Positions 1 to 10,504 of a stretch of DNA of 19,585 bases are shown here, one piece after another. Positions within the stretch are counted from its first letter, which is position 1, and each line of letters opens with the position of its first letter. The position numbers were made by a program, and so were the translations under genes. The stretch is from J088 sp003695505 [NCBI: Candidatus Dadabacteria bacterium] (lineage in GTDB: Bacteria; J088): NCBI GenBank assembly GCA_003695505.1, contig RFIY01000115.1, forward strand, positions 1 to 19,585. Reading direction: 5' to 3'. The notes under the pieces were generated by a model. The model had not been told where the DNA came from, did not search any database, and saw only the letters and a program-made list of their open reading frames with translations.

Positions 1-18
1 TCACTCTTACTCCCCGTC

Positions 19-3000
19 TCATGGTTGCCACTCATAAGCGCCGATGTCCCAGGCGCCGTCGGCGCCGCGGCGATTGCCGTCCATGTCGCGGAAATAGACC
101 GCGAGATACGCACCATACAGCACCGGATGGTTCGGATTCGACAGCGCCAAACCTGCGTCGATGAGATCGCTGTCGGAGTGCAAATGGAAGTCCCCGGCAG
201 CTTCATCGACAAAGCGCGGGCGTTGCGACAGGTTGCCCCAGGTGCTACTTCCCCACAGGCGACCGTTGTTGATTTCAAACAGGTCGGGCCAGCCCCAGCT
301 CCAGCCGCCCTGGTTGTTCAGGAAATATCCGTAGGCCAGGTATTGCAACGGCAGCGCCCAGAGGTTGTTACTGAAAAGGCGCAGCGTGCCACCGGTGCTC
401 AGATACGATGCCAGCGGCGTGGGAAAGCCTATCGATGCATTGCTGGCCGCGAATGTTTGTGAACCATTTTGTACAGTGAGCCAAAAACCAGCTTTCCCCA
501 AAAACGTATTATTATAGACGCGCAGGTTACCGGCATTGCTGACGAGCGCACCAGACACGTCGTTGGCGATCGTATTGCCGTAAACGCCAACCCACTGTCC
601 CGGCGCGACATAGAGAATAGACTGCAGCACGGTATCGATCCGATTGTATTGCAAAAGGATGTTCCCGGTGCCACCGCCTGTGAAATGCGATGGACCATCA
701 ATTCTGCTGTCGTGTACCAGCAGGAGCGCACCATCATAGGAACGTCCTTGTATGCCCGTCAGGTGCGAACTCATCACGTACAGGCGCGAGTTGTTGTATG
801 CCTGAAGGTAGGCAGGAGAAACGCCGGACACGGTCGCCCCGTTGACATCGACTCGACCTTCGTATACGGTTCGCACCAGATCGCTGCCGGCGACCGTGCT
901 GGAAAGATCGCCGCCGCGCATTGAAATGACACCGTTGTTCCCAAACAGCCCGATGCGAGACGGAGAAGTGTTTTCGACGTTGACACGGGTGCCATACAAG
1001 CTGATTTCAGCGTCCCAGCCGCGTGCCTCGACGGCATAGGCGCTCGTGCTGCCTACTGTGCCCGCGGACACCGTTCCGCCGTACACGTCGAGCTCGGCGC
1101 GATCTGTCGCCCCGAGCAGAATGATGTTGACGCCGCTCCCGCCGCTCCAGGTCGTGGCGATCGCCCTGCCAGCCGCACGCCCGCCCGGCCCACCGTCCCA
1201 CCAGGCACCCAACGCATCCTGATCGGAGCTCCCGGCGGTGAGCGTGCAGCCGATCAAGGCCAGATCACCGCCGCTCCAGGTGACGTGACTGTTCCCCCCA
1301 TTCGTCGCCGGACCGGAAAGATTCGAACGTGTGACCGTCAACTTGCGACCGCTACCGACATACACCGTACTGCGCGAACCGCTCCCCGAACCAGTACCCT
1401 GGATCGTCACACCGTCGATGACCACCGGCGTGTCGGAGGCGGTGATCGTGTCGACATTGCCAGGCGGCGTCAGGATCGTCGAACAGCCGTCGATGTCGCG
1501 CGACCAGTCGGCGCAGTAGCCTCCATAGATGTCGGCCTGGGGGGCGAGCGCTTCGACGTAGGTGCCCTGCATCACGTAGACGACGCCGCGACTGGCTGCG
1601 GCCTCGGCGAGGCCTTTGCCAATCGTGCGATAGGGACTGGCCATGCTACCGTCACCGTTCGTATCGTCGCCGACCGAATCGCTGACGAACACCCCGTCGA
1701 ACTCGCTGCGCGTCGCATCGCCGTCGCCCCGACAGTCGTTGTCTTTGCCGTCGTCAGGGAGTTCCGGCATGTGTGGGCCTACCAGCGCATCGCTGTCGTC
1801 GCAGTCGACGCTATCCGGGAAGCCGTCCTTGTCGGCGTCGACGCTGGTGTCGGGCTGCCATTCATCCGCGCCGACATCCCAGTTCGCACCGTATGGGCGC
1901 GGGTCGTCGTCGATGTCGGACTCCAGCCACGGCGTCGGATCGGGGACGTTCAGCCCGGTGTACGAAATCGTGCGCGGATCGATGCCCCAGTCGATCAGCG
2001 GCGAATTGTCCGCGTGATGCGGGTCGTAGGGTTCAGCAGCGGACAGCCACGCATCCAGCACGTTCTCGAAGGATCCGAGGCTACCGACATCCGCGTGGTT
2101 GATCACGGCGCCGTGATATGTATCAACCGCGACCCAGGCGCTACCATTCCAGTACCAATAACGCACTGGGGCATCGAGAGGCGGAGCATTCAGCACATTG
2201 TGCGCCAGATAGACGGCTGCGCCCGCGTCGTTGCGTACTTCGAGTGCCCTCGCAACACCAGAACCGCGACCGCGAGCGTCGAGAATACTGTTGACGATCG
2301 CGACTCGGCTGTAGACATAACCGCCGAAAGAGTGGACTGCACCGACACCCGCCAGCAGATTGCTGTTGACGATCGTTGCGGAGCTGCCACCGTCCGACTG
2401 GAACGCCACAGACGCTCCCGAAGCAGACCGGCTGCGAATGACGCTGCCAACCACCGTCGCGATGCCACCGGCCCCGTTGAGAAGTCCGAACGAATTGTTG
2501 GTCGCCGAAGGACCGCCAATCACCGTACTGCGAATGACGGTAGTCTGGCCGTTGTTTCCGATACCATAGGTCGCCTGGTTACCCTTTCCGCCGTCAACGG
2601 TTGAGTCGAAGATCTGCAACGAGCAGGTACCGCAGACATAGGCGCCGTGCGCGGTCGAACCACTGCTGTCGGACGTGCGGATCGTCGAATTATAAACTGC
2701 GGCTTCAGCACCGCTCGACAGATACAATCCGGACACACTGCCGGACGCGGTCGCGCCGCGTTCAACCTCGGAACGGCGAAGCACCAGGGAAGCCGACTGA
2801 GCGTTGACGACCGCCTGCTGGAAACTTCCGTCGGCGCGTAGCCGGGTACCGATGATCGTGGCCGTCACGGGCGCCGGTACACCGGAAAGATGCACCGCGC
2901 TGGAGCCGCTCCCGGTCGAATCTCCGCCCGCGATGTGCGAATCGACGATCGTGACCGTGGCTCCGTTCTGAATGCTGACAGCCCAGACCGGGCCCGTGGT

Positions 3001-5367
3001 CCGCGACCCCGTTTGCGCGCTGCTGTTACGCATCGTCACGCCCGCACCGTTACGGAACAGCATCGCAACACTCGCCTCATCCGGTCCGATCGCCTGCACA
3101 TTGGCGAGCGTGACGCCCGTGATCGGCGCCTCCAGCATGACCGCTGGCGGCCAGGTCGCCGTAGGGGCGAGGACTGTGGTCGGTTCATTGGTTGGAATCC
3201 AGGTCCCAAACAGGGGCACGAAACCACCGTAGATCGACGTCGGGAGCGTCACCGCCTCATTCCAGGTGCCGACACTGGCGAAGACCACCTTGCCCTGTGC
3301 GGATGCGAGGCTCAGTGCCTGAGCGAAGGTCGAGACCGGTGCAGCCATCGTGCCGGGGTTGGCGTCGTCGCCGCCGAACGCGGCGGGGGCAACGAAGATG
3401 CCGGTCGTGTCGCTGACGGCGAGGTCGGCGCCGTCGCAGTCGTTGTCGATCCCGTCGCCGGGCAACTCGCCTGCATTCGGGAAGATGCTCGCGTCGGTGT
3501 CGTCGCAATCCGGATAGCCCCCCACCGCCACCGCTGCCGTCACGCCGTCGCCGTCGCGATCCCAGACGTCGTCGCTGGTCGCGACGTTGCAGTCGTTGTC
3601 GATGCCATCGCCGGCGACTTCGGGCAGGATGCTCGCCCGCTGCGGATCGTTGTCGTCGCAGTCGGCGCCCAGCAGGTCGTCCTCGCCGTCGCCGTCGGCG
3701 TCGAAGGCGTCACCGGAGCAGTCCTGATCCAGGTTATCTCCGGGCGCATCGGCGATCAGGCTCGAAAAGAGCGCACTCGTGTCGTCGCAGTCGCCGCCGC
3801 CATGCACGGTCGCCAGGTCGCCGTCACCGTCGTAGTCGAGGACGATCCCGTCACAGTTTTCGTCGATCGTATTGCCCGACACCTCGCTCGCACCGGGATG
3901 AGTCGTCGCCGCGGCGTCGTTGCAATCGTCGCGACTGCCGTACGGGGCATTGACCGCCGTATAGCCGTCGCCGTCGGCGTCCCAGGTATCGAGTCCGTCA
4001 CAGTCCTCGTCGATGCCGTTGTACGGGACTTCGGTCGCGCCGGGATGAATCGCGGCGACGGCATCGTTGCAGTCCGCGGCCGCGCACTGGCCGCCATAGC
4101 CGTAGCCGTCAACGTCCCCGTCGATGCAGGCCAGCGCCGGATCGAAGGCGTGGCACAGATAGTCCACGCTGCCGCTGACGCTGTGCGTGACCTTGTAGCC
4201 GCCGAACGGGCAGTTCGCCCCCGGCTCTTCCGCGGCAAAGCTGACCGTACCGTCCGGGATCGGCTCGCAGATGTAGCTGGTCGCGGCACTGCCATAGGCG
4301 TCGGTCACGGTGATCTTTTGTCCGCCCTGCGCGCAGTTGGCGCCGGCCGGTTCCGGCACGACGGCGATCTCGTCGCCGGGCTGCGACGCACAGGCGTACT
4401 CGGTCGTCGCACCGCCATAGGCGTCGGTCACGGTGATCCGCACGCCGCCGAACGTGCAATTCGCGCCGGCCGGCTCGTTGGCGACATCGACGTCGTCGGC
4501 CGGTTGCGGCTGACAGACGTACTGTGTCTGCACGGCGCCCCAGGCGTCGGTGACCTTGAGCTCGACGCCGCCGAACGCACACGAGGCCCCCGGGCCGATG
4601 TTTGTCAATGTCAGTGTCGGCGCCGGCGCCGGTTCGCAAAGGTACTGTGTGGACTGGGTCCCGTCCCCGTTGGTCACCGTGTATTTCAGCCCGCCGAACG
4701 GGCAGTTCACGCCGGAAGGCTCGCTCGTGACCGCGGCGGTGGCGCCCGGCATCGGATTGCACAGGTACTGCGTCACCTGCCCGCCTGTCGCGCTGTTGCG
4801 ATCGATGCGCAGCCCGCCCCAGGTACAATTCGCGCCGGCGGTTTCGGTCGTGACCGCCAGGGTATCGGCCGGGGCCGGCTCACAGACGTACTGCGTATCG
4901 CCGCTGCCGTCGGCGTGCGTGACCGTGACCCGCGTGCCGCCGAATGCGCAGTTGCCCCCTGCCGGCTCCGAGGCCAGGCCGACCACGTCGCCGGGGGAGG
5001 GGTTGCAGATGTAGGAGACCTGCGGTGCATCCCCGGTCGTCGTCAGGCGGACGCCGCCATAGGGACAGTTGCCACCCGGATCTTCGACGCTGACCAGCAC
5101 CCCCGGGCCGGTGGCGCCGGCTGCGCCGTTTGTGCCGGGCAGGCCATCGCGGCCGTCGACGCCGTTGCAAAGGTATGTTTCACTCTGCACGACGCCGTCC
5201 TGCGTCAATACGATCCTGCTACCGCCTGCCGGACAGTGCGTTCCGGGCGGCTCGGTTTCGACGGTCAGAAACTGACCGTTGCCGAGGTTGGTCGTCGTGC
5301 CGTCGCTGCTGCAGGCCGACAGCACCAAAGCCAATGCCGCGATCCAGACCGATCGTCGTCGTTGCAT
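19..5367 (-). CDS. Giant multidomain surface lipoprotein (Cys-paired repeats, MopE-type motifs, two beta-helices)
   Basis: Predicted 1782-residue lipoprotein, probably displayed on the cell surface; its function is unknown. The start at 5367 is chosen because it has a GGAGGG ribosome site and opens a lipoprotein signal peptide (LVLSAC, Cys19). Longer in-frame reading overlaps the upstream RCC1 gene and lacks signal character. Order: nine ~41-residue repeats (about 39-405) of the form EPAGxNCxxGG...YxC; a collagen-like run of seven G-X-Y triplets (69-89) after repeat 1; five MopE-type units (415-646) with DxDGDG, DCDD/DCND and DGIDNDCDG signatures; a DUF1565-like beta-helix (656-1172); a sixth MopE-type unit (1176-1214); a second beta-helix (1226-1782). 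Both helix modules end in D-V/I-G-A-x-EWQP, as in choice-of-anchor Q proteins. MopE-type and DxDGDG motifs suggest metal or calcium binding (family knowledge). It is the last gene of the sigma-caspase cluster. The domain calls are firm; the role is not. Confidence 0.9.
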   Translation of the reverse strand: MQRRRSVWIAALALVLSACSSDGTTTNLGNGQFLTVETEPPGTHCPAGGSRIVLTQDGVVQSETYLCNGVDGRDGLPGTNGAAGATGPGVLVSVEDPGGNCPYGGVRLTTTGDAPQVSYICNPSPGDVVGLASEPAGGNCAFGGTRVTVTHADGSGDTQYVCEPAPADTLAVTTETAGANCTWGGLRIDRNSATGGQVTQYLCNPMPGATAAVTSEPSGVNCPFGGLKYTVTNGDGTQSTQYLCEPAPAPTLTLTNIGPGASCAFGGVELKVTDAWGAVQTQYVCQPQPADDVDVANEPAGANCTFGGVRITVTDAYGGATTEYACASQPGDEIAVVPEPAGANCAQGGQKITVTDAYGSAATSYICEPIPDGTVSFAAEEPGANCPFGGYKVTHSVSGSVDYLCHAFDPALACIDGDVDGYGYGGQCAAADCNDAVAAIHPGATEVPYNGIDEDCDGLDTWDADGDGYTAVNAPYGSRDDCNDAAATTHPGASEVSGNTIDENCDGIVLDYDGDGDLATVHGGGDCDDTSALFSSLIADAPGDNLDQDCSGDAFDADGDGEDDLLGADCDDNDPQRASILPEVAGDGIDNDCNVATSDDVWDRDGDGVTAAVAVGGYPDCDDTDASIFPNAGELPGDGIDNDCDGADLAVSDTTGIFVAPAAFGGDDANPGTMAAPVSTFAQALSLASAQGKVVFASVGTWNEAVTLPTSIYGGFVPLFGTWIPTNEPTTVLAPTATWPPAVMLEAPITGVTLANVQAIGPDEASVAMLFRNGAGVTMRNSSAQTGSRTTGPVWAVSIQNGATVTIVDSHIAGGDSTGSGSSAVHLSGVPAPVTATIIGTRLRADGSFQQAVVNAQSASLVLRRSEVERGATASGSVSGLYLSSGAEAAVYNSTIRTSDSSGSTAHGAYVCGTCSLQIFDSTVDGGKGNQATYGIGNNGQTTVIRSTVIGGPSATNNSFGLLNGAGGIATVVGSVIRSRSASGASVAFQSDGGSSATIVNSNLLAGVGAVHSFGGYVYSRVAIVNSILDARGRGSGVARALEVRNDAGAAVYLAHNVLNAPPLDAPVRYWYWNGSAWVAVDTYHGAVINHADVGSLGSFENVLDAWLSAAEPYDPHHADNSPLIDWGIDPRTISYTGLNVPDPTPWLESDIDDDPRPYGANWDVGADEWQPDTSVDADKDGFPDSVDCDDSDALVGPHMPELPDDGKDNDCRGDGDATRSEFDGVFVSDSVGDDTNGDGSMASPYRTIGKGLAEAAASRGVVYVMQGTYVEALAPQADIYGGYCADWSRDIDGCSTILTPPGNVDTITASDTPVVIDGVTIQGTGSGSGSRSTVYVGSGRKLTVTRSNLSGPATNGGNSHVTWSGGDLALIGCTLTAGSSDQDALGAWWDGGPGGRAAGRAIATTWSGGSGVNIILLGATDRAELDVYGGTVSAGTVGSTSAYAVEARGWDAEISLYGTRVNVENTSPSRIGLFGNNGVISMRGGDLSSTVAGSDLVRTVYEGRVDVNGATVSGVSPAYLQAYNNSRLYVMSSHLTGIQGRSYDGALLLVHDSRIDGPSHFTGGGTGNILLQYNRIDTVLQSILYVAPGQWVGVYGNTIANDVSGALVSNAGNLRVYNNTFLGKAGFWLTVQNGSQTFAASNASIGFPTPLASYLSTGGTLRLFSNNLWALPLQYLAYGYFLNNQGGWSWGWPDLFEINNGRLWGSSTWGNLSQRPRFVDEAAGDFHLHSDSDLIDAGLALSNPNHPVLYGAYLAVYFRDMDGNRRGADGAWDIGAYEWQP
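3430..4125 (-). repeat. Five MopE-type metal-binding-like repeat units
   Basis: Five successive units of roughly 38-45 codons each contain a DxDGDG-like loop, a DC(D/N)D core and a closing (D/E)(D/N)xCDG-type signature with two conserved cysteines. They match the motif known from MopE-like surface proteins. A sixth copy (1726-1842) sits alone between the two beta-helix modules. Unit 3 has drifted (NLDQDCSG) and unit 4 ends NDCN. Actual metal binding is inferred from the family. Confidence 0.75.
4153..5253 (-). repeat. Nine in-gene tandem repeats, ~123 nt period
   Basis: Nine consecutive units of about 41 codons lie in the 5' third of the giant lipoprotein gene. Each carries a first cysteine in GxNCxxGG and a second in a YxC motif about 23 residues later. 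Units 3-8 keep an almost exact 41-residue spacing. Unit 1 is separated from unit 2 by the collagen-like triplets. The DNA copies have diverged, so this is an old protein-level repeat and not a recent slippage array. Confidence 0.85.
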
Positions 5368-5489
5368 ATCCCGTCCCTCCAGCGTATGCCCGTCCGCACC
5401 TTGCCCAGACGCGGTGCGGCCTCGTCGTTTCTGTGAATGTTGACGTGCTTCAACCAGATATACGGACGTCGTCGCCCATTGGGCGATCG
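5368..5489 (-). promoter_or_regulatory. Spacer with two hairpins between RCC1 gene and giant lipoprotein gene
   Basis: This 122-nt gap is the longest within the minus-strand cluster. Just after the RCC1 stop is a 6-bp stem with a 3-nt loop (5472-5486, TCGCCC/GGGCGA). Nearer the lipoprotein start is a 7-bp stem with a 12-nt loop (5394-5419, CCGCACC/GGTGCGG). Neither is followed by a T run, so neither is a clear intrinsic terminator. No convincing -35/-10 pair was seen. The spacer could attenuate or separately control the last gene. Confidence 0.3.
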
Positions 5490-8030
5490 TTATTGTCCGA
5501 TCATCACCGGAGTGGCCGCCGTGGCGACAGGCACGCCGTTGCCCAGCTCGCCGTTGTAGCTGACTCCCCAGCTCCATAATCCGCCCCCGCTGTCGATGCC
5601 GAAGGTTGCCGAATCGCCCGCCACGATCCGGCTCCACGAAGTCGATCCGGCGAGCCGCGCCGGCGCTGAGACGGGCTCGGCTGAAATGTCGCCGAGCCCC
5701 AGACGCCCGACGACGATCGCGTCTCCGGACAGCAGATCATTGCCCCAGCACCAGCCGCTGCCATCCGTTTTTGCGCCGCAGGTATAGCCGGCGCCGACCG
5801 ACACGGCGCTCCAGTCCGCATCGGCGCCGACCTGGGTTGGACCGAGCCGATCGATCAGGTCACCGGTGCCGAGCTGACCGTCCCGATTCTCGCCCCAGCA
5901 CCACAGGGTGCCGCCGCGGATCCCACAGCTTGCGTATGGACCCGCCGCAACTGCCGTCCAGTCCGCTGCCGCACCGATCTGCGTCGGGACACTCCGGTTG
6001 CTTGTGTCGCCCGTTCCCAACTGACCCTGGCTGTTGTCCCCCCAACACCACAAGGTGCCAGCCCGCAGGCCGCAGGCATGCGATCCCCCCGCCGCGACCG
6101 CCTGCCAGTCGTTCGCAACGCCGACACGCACCGGAACGTTCTGGTTCTGAATGCCTGGCCCCAGCCCCAGTTCGTCCTGGCCATCGCTCCCCCAACACCA
6201 GAGACTGCCATCGATCTGGATCCCGCAGGCAAACCCAAGACCCATGGCAACCTGCTGCCACTGAGTGCCGGCACTGACCTGCTGCGGGGTGGTAACCGCG
6301 CTGCCGGCCGGTCCCAGGCCAAGCTGTCCGAAGTCGTTCTCGCCCCAGCACCACAATCCGCCATCCGTCGCGATAGCACAAAATGAGCCCTCGAGCCCGG
6401 AAATCGCTCTTGCCGAAAACGTCTCGCTGACCGGCGTCGGCGAACCCTGCGACTGGAGCGGGTTGCTACTGCCATTGCCCAGGCGCCCGGACGCCTGCAT
6501 GCCCCAACAAAGCACCCGTCCGTCATTGCGAACACCGCATGTCGCCAGCTGCCCAACAGCGACCTCCTGCCAGCTTGCCGCGTCGATTCTTCCTGGCGTG
6601 CTGCGTGGTGCACCGGCGGTCGTGCCGGCCTTGCCATGCCAGTTCGACCCGGCGCACCAGACGTCGCCGGGCTGATTTCGTACGCACATTTCCTGAAACC
6701 CCGCCTCGAGTTCGGCGATGGCCTCTCCGGTCGGCAGCCACGCCGATTTGGCAGTCGGCGTACTGACCATCTGGATGGCTCCGCCATCGTCCAGAAGCGC
6801 CCCCCAGCAGTACAACTGATCGTCACCGCCGATTGCGCAGGTGCTCGCAAACCCCGCAGAGGCATCGCGCACAGGCGCGGGGATGCCGGTAACCGTAGTC
6901 GGCGTGGAAACGGTGGCGACATTTTGGCCAACCCCGACCTGCCCCAGACCGTTGGCGCCCCAGCACCAGAGTGAACCACTGCGGTCGATCAAACACGGCG
7001 CCTGTCCCTGGGTCCCAACGAACCGGTCGACGGCCGGAGCCGCGGTGACCTGCGTTGGTGAGGACACGTCAACGGTGCTGCCATTGCCGACGGTGCCGTT
7101 GCCATTGTCGCCCCAGCACCACAGCGTGTCGTCGTTTCGCACAGCGCAAACCGTACTCCAGTTTTCGATGGAGATCGCCTGCACCTGCCGCACATCACTG
7201 ATCGGCACCTGCACTGGCGTCGCAACAACCGCCTGAAGCGGAAATGTTGGCACGCCGAGCTGGCCGGCACCGTGCGTGCCCCAGCACCAGACATCGCCAG
7301 CGACGGTCCGAGCGCACGAAACGCGTTGCGCCACCGTGATGTCGCTGACGGGATCGTCAGCCGGCAGGCCGGTCACCCGCACCCAGTCGTCGACCGGAGC
7401 GGTGCTGCCGTTGCCGAGCGCACCGGCAGTTGCCGTTCCAAAACACCATACGGCGCCGCTACGCCCGAGCATACAGGCGTGGTACTCGCCACCGGTCGGA
7501 GGCGCGAATTGCCGCACCGGTTCGGGCGTCGACACCGGCCGTGCGAGGCTCGTCGTCGTGATGCGATTGCCGCTTTGCCAGACGAGCCCCCAGCACCACA
7601 ACGCATCTGCCTGGTCGATCGCGCAATTCGTGAATGCCCCGATCGCCAGGTCGCGTGCCTTGAGCTGCCCGGAAGCCGTCGGCGTCATCGGCACCGTCAC
7701 GCGTTTGCGCTCCCCACCGCGAATCGCGAATGGCTCGGAGCGGCCGTAATGCGTACTGACCGGATTGGCGGCATCGCGCCAGGCGACGGCGGTCACCACG
7801 CGGCCGGCCCCGGCCGGCACGAGCAGCCGCACGACCGCACCGGCCGCACCTGTCGCCTGCAGCGGCGCGCGCAAATCCGGACCCGAAACCGTGACGCTAT
7901 ACCACTCCGGACTCATCGCCAGCGGCCGCAGCCCCGTTGCCGTTTGCGACGGCAGCCGCAGGGTCACCTCACCGACGTCGGTACATGCGGCAGCGACCAG
8001 CACCAACAGCAGCGTCAGCAGTCGTTTCAT
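5490..8030 (-). CDS. RCC1-repeat lipoprotein (14 repeats)
   Basis: An 846-residue lipoprotein (lipobox LVAAAC, Cys16) with a beta-rich Ig-like domain (about 20-120) and then 14 RCC1-type repeats (about 125-846), each centred on a WCWG-like motif followed by GxLG(N/L/T)G. RCC1 propellers normally have seven blades, so 14 repeats would make two propellers. Thirteen repeats have one Cys at the start of a strand and a second in WCWG. The last repeat has lost both (TFG...LWSWG), which points to an intra-blade disulfide. The start follows an AGGGGG site, and its ATG overlaps the stop of the FecR gene (ATGA). Eukaryotic RCC1 is a nucleotide exchange factor, but many bacterial secreted RCC1 proteins appear to be binding scaffolds, which is the likelier role here. 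Confidence 0.93.
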   Translation of the reverse strand: MKRLLTLLLVLVAAACTDVGEVTLRLPSQTATGLRPLAMSPEWYSVTVSGPDLRAPLQATGAAGAVVRLLVPAGAGRVVTAVAWRDAANPVSTHYGRSEPFAIRGGERKRVTVPMTPTASGQLKARDLAIGAFTNCAIDQADALWCWGLVWQSGNRITTTSLARPVSTPEPVRQFAPPTGGEYHACMLGRSGAVWCFGTATAGALGNGSTAPVDDWVRVTGLPADDPVSDITVAQRVSCARTVAGDVWCWGTHGAGQLGVPTFPLQAVVATPVQVPISDVRQVQAISIENWSTVCAVRNDDTLWCWGDNGNGTVGNGSTVDVSSPTQVTAAPAVDRFVGTQGQAPCLIDRSGSLWCWGANGLGQVGVGQNVATVSTPTTVTGIPAPVRDASAGFASTCAIGGDDQLYCWGALLDDGGAIQMVSTPTAKSAWLPTGEAIAELEAGFQEMCVRNQPGDVWCAGSNWHGKAGTTAGAPRSTPGRIDAASWQEVAVGQLATCGVRNDGRVLCWGMQASGRLGNGSSNPLQSQGSPTPVSETFSARAISGLEGSFCAIATDGGLWCWGENDFGQLGLGPAGSAVTTPQQVSAGTQWQQVAMGLGFACGIQIDGSLWCWGSDGQDELGLGPGIQNQNVPVRVGVANDWQAVAAGGSHACGLRAGTLWCWGDNSQGQLGTGDTSNRSVPTQIGAAADWTAVAAGPYASCGIRGGTLWCWGENRDGQLGTGDLIDRLGPTQVGADADWSAVSVGAGYTCGAKTDGSGWCWGNDLLSGDAIVVGRLGLGDISAEPVSAPARLAGSTSWSRIVAGDSATFGIDSGGGLWSWGVSYNGELGNGVPVATAATPVMIGQ

Positions 8031-8881
8031 GGCGCCCCCTGGTCGGGCAATTGCAGTTCGACTTCGAGCTGGCCGCGACCGTACCTCGCCAGTCGTTCCG
8101 ACGTATACGGCGGGCGTGCAACTGGCGGCAAGAAACCCCGTCGCATCGCATGTGCCCGGGCCTGGATCAGGCGCAGCATGGCCCGGTAGGCCTGTGGCCC
8201 GCGACGGCGCGCGGCGGCGAGCAACATCTGGCGACGCGCCATTTCGGCGCGATAACGTTGCCAGCGCACCCGGCGGCTGCGGGCCAGCAACTGTCGCAGA
8301 CGTTGCTGCTGTGCTGCGCTGAGTCGTTGCACCACGGGCGGCCTTCCGGCGCCGAAGCGTACCTGCTGGCCGGGTGCGACCGCCTGCCGCCAGCCGCCGC
8401 TGCGCGCGCGCACGTCGACTTTTCCGTCGAGTACGGCGACACTCGCGCCCTGTTGCCGCTGTTCGACGACGAAATCGGTACCGCGGACACCGGCGATCGC
8501 ACTCGGCAGTCGCACCTCGAAACGCGTCTCGGCGCTGGACAACCAGCGGCTCGCCTGCACACGCAGGCGACCCCAGAGCATGTCGAGGATGCCGGGGCGC
8601 CGCTCGGTCTCGTCGCCCGCCTGGACGATCGTCAGATCGGCGCCGCCGTCGAGGACGAGGATCGTGCCGTCCGGCTGTTCGATTTCCACCCGCCCGATCT
8701 GCCCGGTGCGCACGCGGTCGCCCGCGTACAGGGTGTCACCCACGAGCAACTCGACCCGCCCGCCTGCGCGCTCGACCGTCACGAAGCCATCCACGGCGAC
8801 AGTCCGCCCGGCGGGCGGACCGGCCGCGGCAGCAGGCGCGGTCAGCAACAGGACCACCCAAATCGCAAGCAGCCGCCTCAT
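8027..8881 (-). CDS. Secreted FecR-domain protein
   Basis: A 284-residue protein with an N-terminal signal peptide (about 1-20, ending APAAAA) and no further membrane helix. A FecR-type domain spans about 27-158 and includes the family hallmark GVRGTDFVV (131-139) followed by a VLDGKVDVRA strand. The C-terminal part (186-250) is Arg/Gln-rich and predicted helical. Start 8881 is fixed by a GGAGG site 7 nt upstream and overlaps the TPR gene stop by 4 nt. Classical FecR is an inner-membrane anti-sigma transducer. This one looks fully exported, and a separate zinc-finger anti-sigma factor is encoded in the same cluster, so it is more likely a periplasmic or surface scaffold than a sigma regulator. 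Confidence 0.88.
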   Translation of the reverse strand: MRRLLAIWVVLLLTAPAAAAGPPAGRTVAVDGFVTVERAGGRVELLVGDTLYAGDRVRTGQIGRVEIEQPDGTILVLDGGADLTIVQAGDETERRPGILDMLWGRLRVQASRWLSSAETRFEVRLPSAIAGVRGTDFVVEQRQQGASVAVLDGKVDVRARSGGWRQAVAPGQQVRFGAGRPPVVQRLSAAQQQRLRQLLARSRRVRWQRYRAEMARRQMLLAAARRRGPQAYRAMLRLIQARAHAMRRGFLPPVARPPYTSERLARYGRGQLEVELQLPDQGAP

Positions 8882-10452
8882 CGGTGCGCCTCCAGCGCGA
8901 CCGTCGCGAGCTGTCTGCGCCACGCGAACACGCCCACGTCGGACCACTGCCGCTGGGCCGTCCAGTCCAGGCGCACATCGAGCCAGTCGGCGACGCCGAA
9001 CCACAATCCCAGCCCGCCGGTCAGCAACTGTTCGTGATGATCGCGGTCGACGACGATCTGGTCCTCCGGATCCGGAAACGGCGTCAGATACCAGCGGCCA
9101 CTCCAGCCAAGCTGCGCGGTCGGCCGCAGGGTCCGGTCGTCGGAGGACAGCAGATTGTCCCCGGTCCAACGTGCGTCCGCCGCGGCGATCCGGGCATCCC
9201 AGACGTTCGGTCGGCCCCACGCATTGCGCCGGCCGGCCTGGGCAGACGCGATCAGGTCTCCGGCCACTGCCGCGCGCATCCCGATGCGCCCGGCAACCTC
9301 GATTCCGTCACGAACCAGCGAACGCGCCGTACCGTCGGCGCCGGCAACGTCCTGTCGCGGCTCATTGAAATCGCGGACAGCCAGCGGCGCGGACAGGCGC
9401 CACTCGAGGTCGGCCGTGCTGATAATCAACGACGGCGCGGCACCGAGATCGCGGCCGTAGCTGCTCCAGTCCCGCGTACCATCGCCGACCAATGGCCCCA
9501 CCCAGGACTGTCCGGCCGACAAGGGCAGCTCCAGCGCGACAGGCCCCAGGTCCGTCCGTCCGCCGAGCGAGATGCGCAGCCAAGTCGTATCGTAGTCGGC
9601 CAGCCAGTCACGATCCCAGACGAGTACGTCCTGCCAGACGGCCAGCCCCGCTTCGAGCCACCGTTCGCGCGTCCAGGCGTGGCGGTACGTGCTGTCGGCG
9701 AGGAGCGCGACGCGGAGACCCGCAGGCTGTGTCACCGCGCGATCCGGAAACAGCGATGCCGCGCTGGCGTCGTCGCGCGGCACGAACGCCGGGTTGCCGT
9801 CGTACTGGCTGAGCAGGCGGACCCCCATCGGCCAGGTTTCGGCGCCGACACGCAGCAAACGCCAGCGGTCCGCGACTTCCCGAGATGTGTCGTCGTCGAT
9901 GCCGTTGAACGCGCCGGTTTCGCGCAGTGCGGCCCGGGCGCGCTGAAACTCGCCGCGCTCCAGCCGGACATCGGCAACCAGCAGCAGCGATGCGGGCGCA
10001 AGGCTGTCGTCAGGCGGGACCTGCGTCAATAGCTCGTCCGCGCCGGCAAGGTCATTGCGCTCGATCGCAATCAGTCCCAGAACGATCCGCCCCTCGGGGC
10101 CGAGGCGCTCCGCGGGCAGGCTGGCCAGGATCTCTTCGGCTTCGGCGAGCTGTCCATCCGCATACAGCGCCAGGCCCAGTTCCTGCTCCGCCGGCAGCCC
10201 GCCGGCGACCGCGCGTTGCAGCGCAGACACGGCATCGGCGTAGGCCCCGCGCTGATGCGCGAGAACGCCGTACAGATACCAGGCTTCCGGATCGGTCGTC
10301 GCCTGCACCGCCTGTTGAACGGCAGTCCAGGCGGCCTCGGCATCGCCGAGGCGCCAGGCTTCGACCGCGTCAAGCAACGGCGACTGCGCGTGGGCGGCCG
10401 TCCCCAGAACAATCGCCGCCGCAAGAATGACACGAATAAACAGATGCTTCAC
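8878..10452 (-). CDS. TPR protein with probable outer-membrane beta-barrel
   Basis: A 524-residue protein starting at a GTG (10452), chosen because it opens directly into a signal peptide (KHLFIRVILAAAIVLGTAAHA) and because farther upstream reading overlaps the caspase gene. Residues about 24-220 are Ala/Leu-rich helical pairs typical of tetratricopeptide repeats (AWYLYGVLAHQRGAYADAVS, then further copies). Residues about 235-524 alternate polar and hydrophobic residues with many Trp/Tyr and short turns, as in an outer-membrane barrel. This TPR-plus-barrel layout resembles Slam-type surface lipoprotein assembly factors, which is notable because the next two lipoproteins in the cluster would need export. 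That functional link is inference. The upstream gene ends 52 nt away; the downstream FecR gene overlaps by 4 nt. Confidence 0.8.
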   Translation of the reverse strand: MKHLFIRVILAAAIVLGTAAHAQSPLLDAVEAWRLGDAEAAWTAVQQAVQATTDPEAWYLYGVLAHQRGAYADAVSALQRAVAGGLPAEQELGLALYADGQLAEAEEILASLPAERLGPEGRIVLGLIAIERNDLAGADELLTQVPPDDSLAPASLLLVADVRLERGEFQRARAALRETGAFNGIDDDTSREVADRWRLLRVGAETWPMGVRLLSQYDGNPAFVPRDDASAASLFPDRAVTQPAGLRVALLADSTYRHAWTRERWLEAGLAVWQDVLVWDRDWLADYDTTWLRISLGGRTDLGPVALELPLSAGQSWVGPLVGDGTRDWSSYGRDLGAAPSLIISTADLEWRLSAPLAVRDFNEPRQDVAGADGTARSLVRDGIEVAGRIGMRAAVAGDLIASAQAGRRNAWGRPNVWDARIAAADARWTGDNLLSSDDRTLRPTAQLGWSGRWYLTPFPDPEDQIVVDRDHHEQLLTGGLGLWFGVADWLDVRLDWTAQRQWSDVGVFAWRRQLATVALEAHR

Positions 10453-10504
10453 CGACGCCGTACCCCACAACCACGATTGCCCTGTCCCTGCTCGTTTACC
10501 GATT

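Noticed and set aside
1285-2604. A 439-codon open frame on the plus strand
   Set aside because: Antisense to the first beta-helix module; the composition is Arg/Val-rich and no motif is recognisable.
4153-5253. Regular repeats considered as a CRISPR-like or satellite array
   Set aside because: The period is 41 codons, copies are diverged at DNA level and conserved at protein level, and there are no constant repeat/unique spacer blocks.
2890-5436. An 848-codon open frame on the plus strand, with repeats
   Set aside because: It is the antisense shadow of the Cys-paired and MopE-type repeats of the giant lipoprotein. It is rich in Arg/Val/Ala, lacks a signal or known domain, and the minus-strand frame has a lipobox, ribosome site and clear domains.
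5368-5637. A 90-codon N-terminal extension of the giant lipoprotein
   Set aside because: It lies over the RCC1 gene end and intergenic spacer and places the lipoprotein signal internally; the ATG at 5367 has a good ribosome site.
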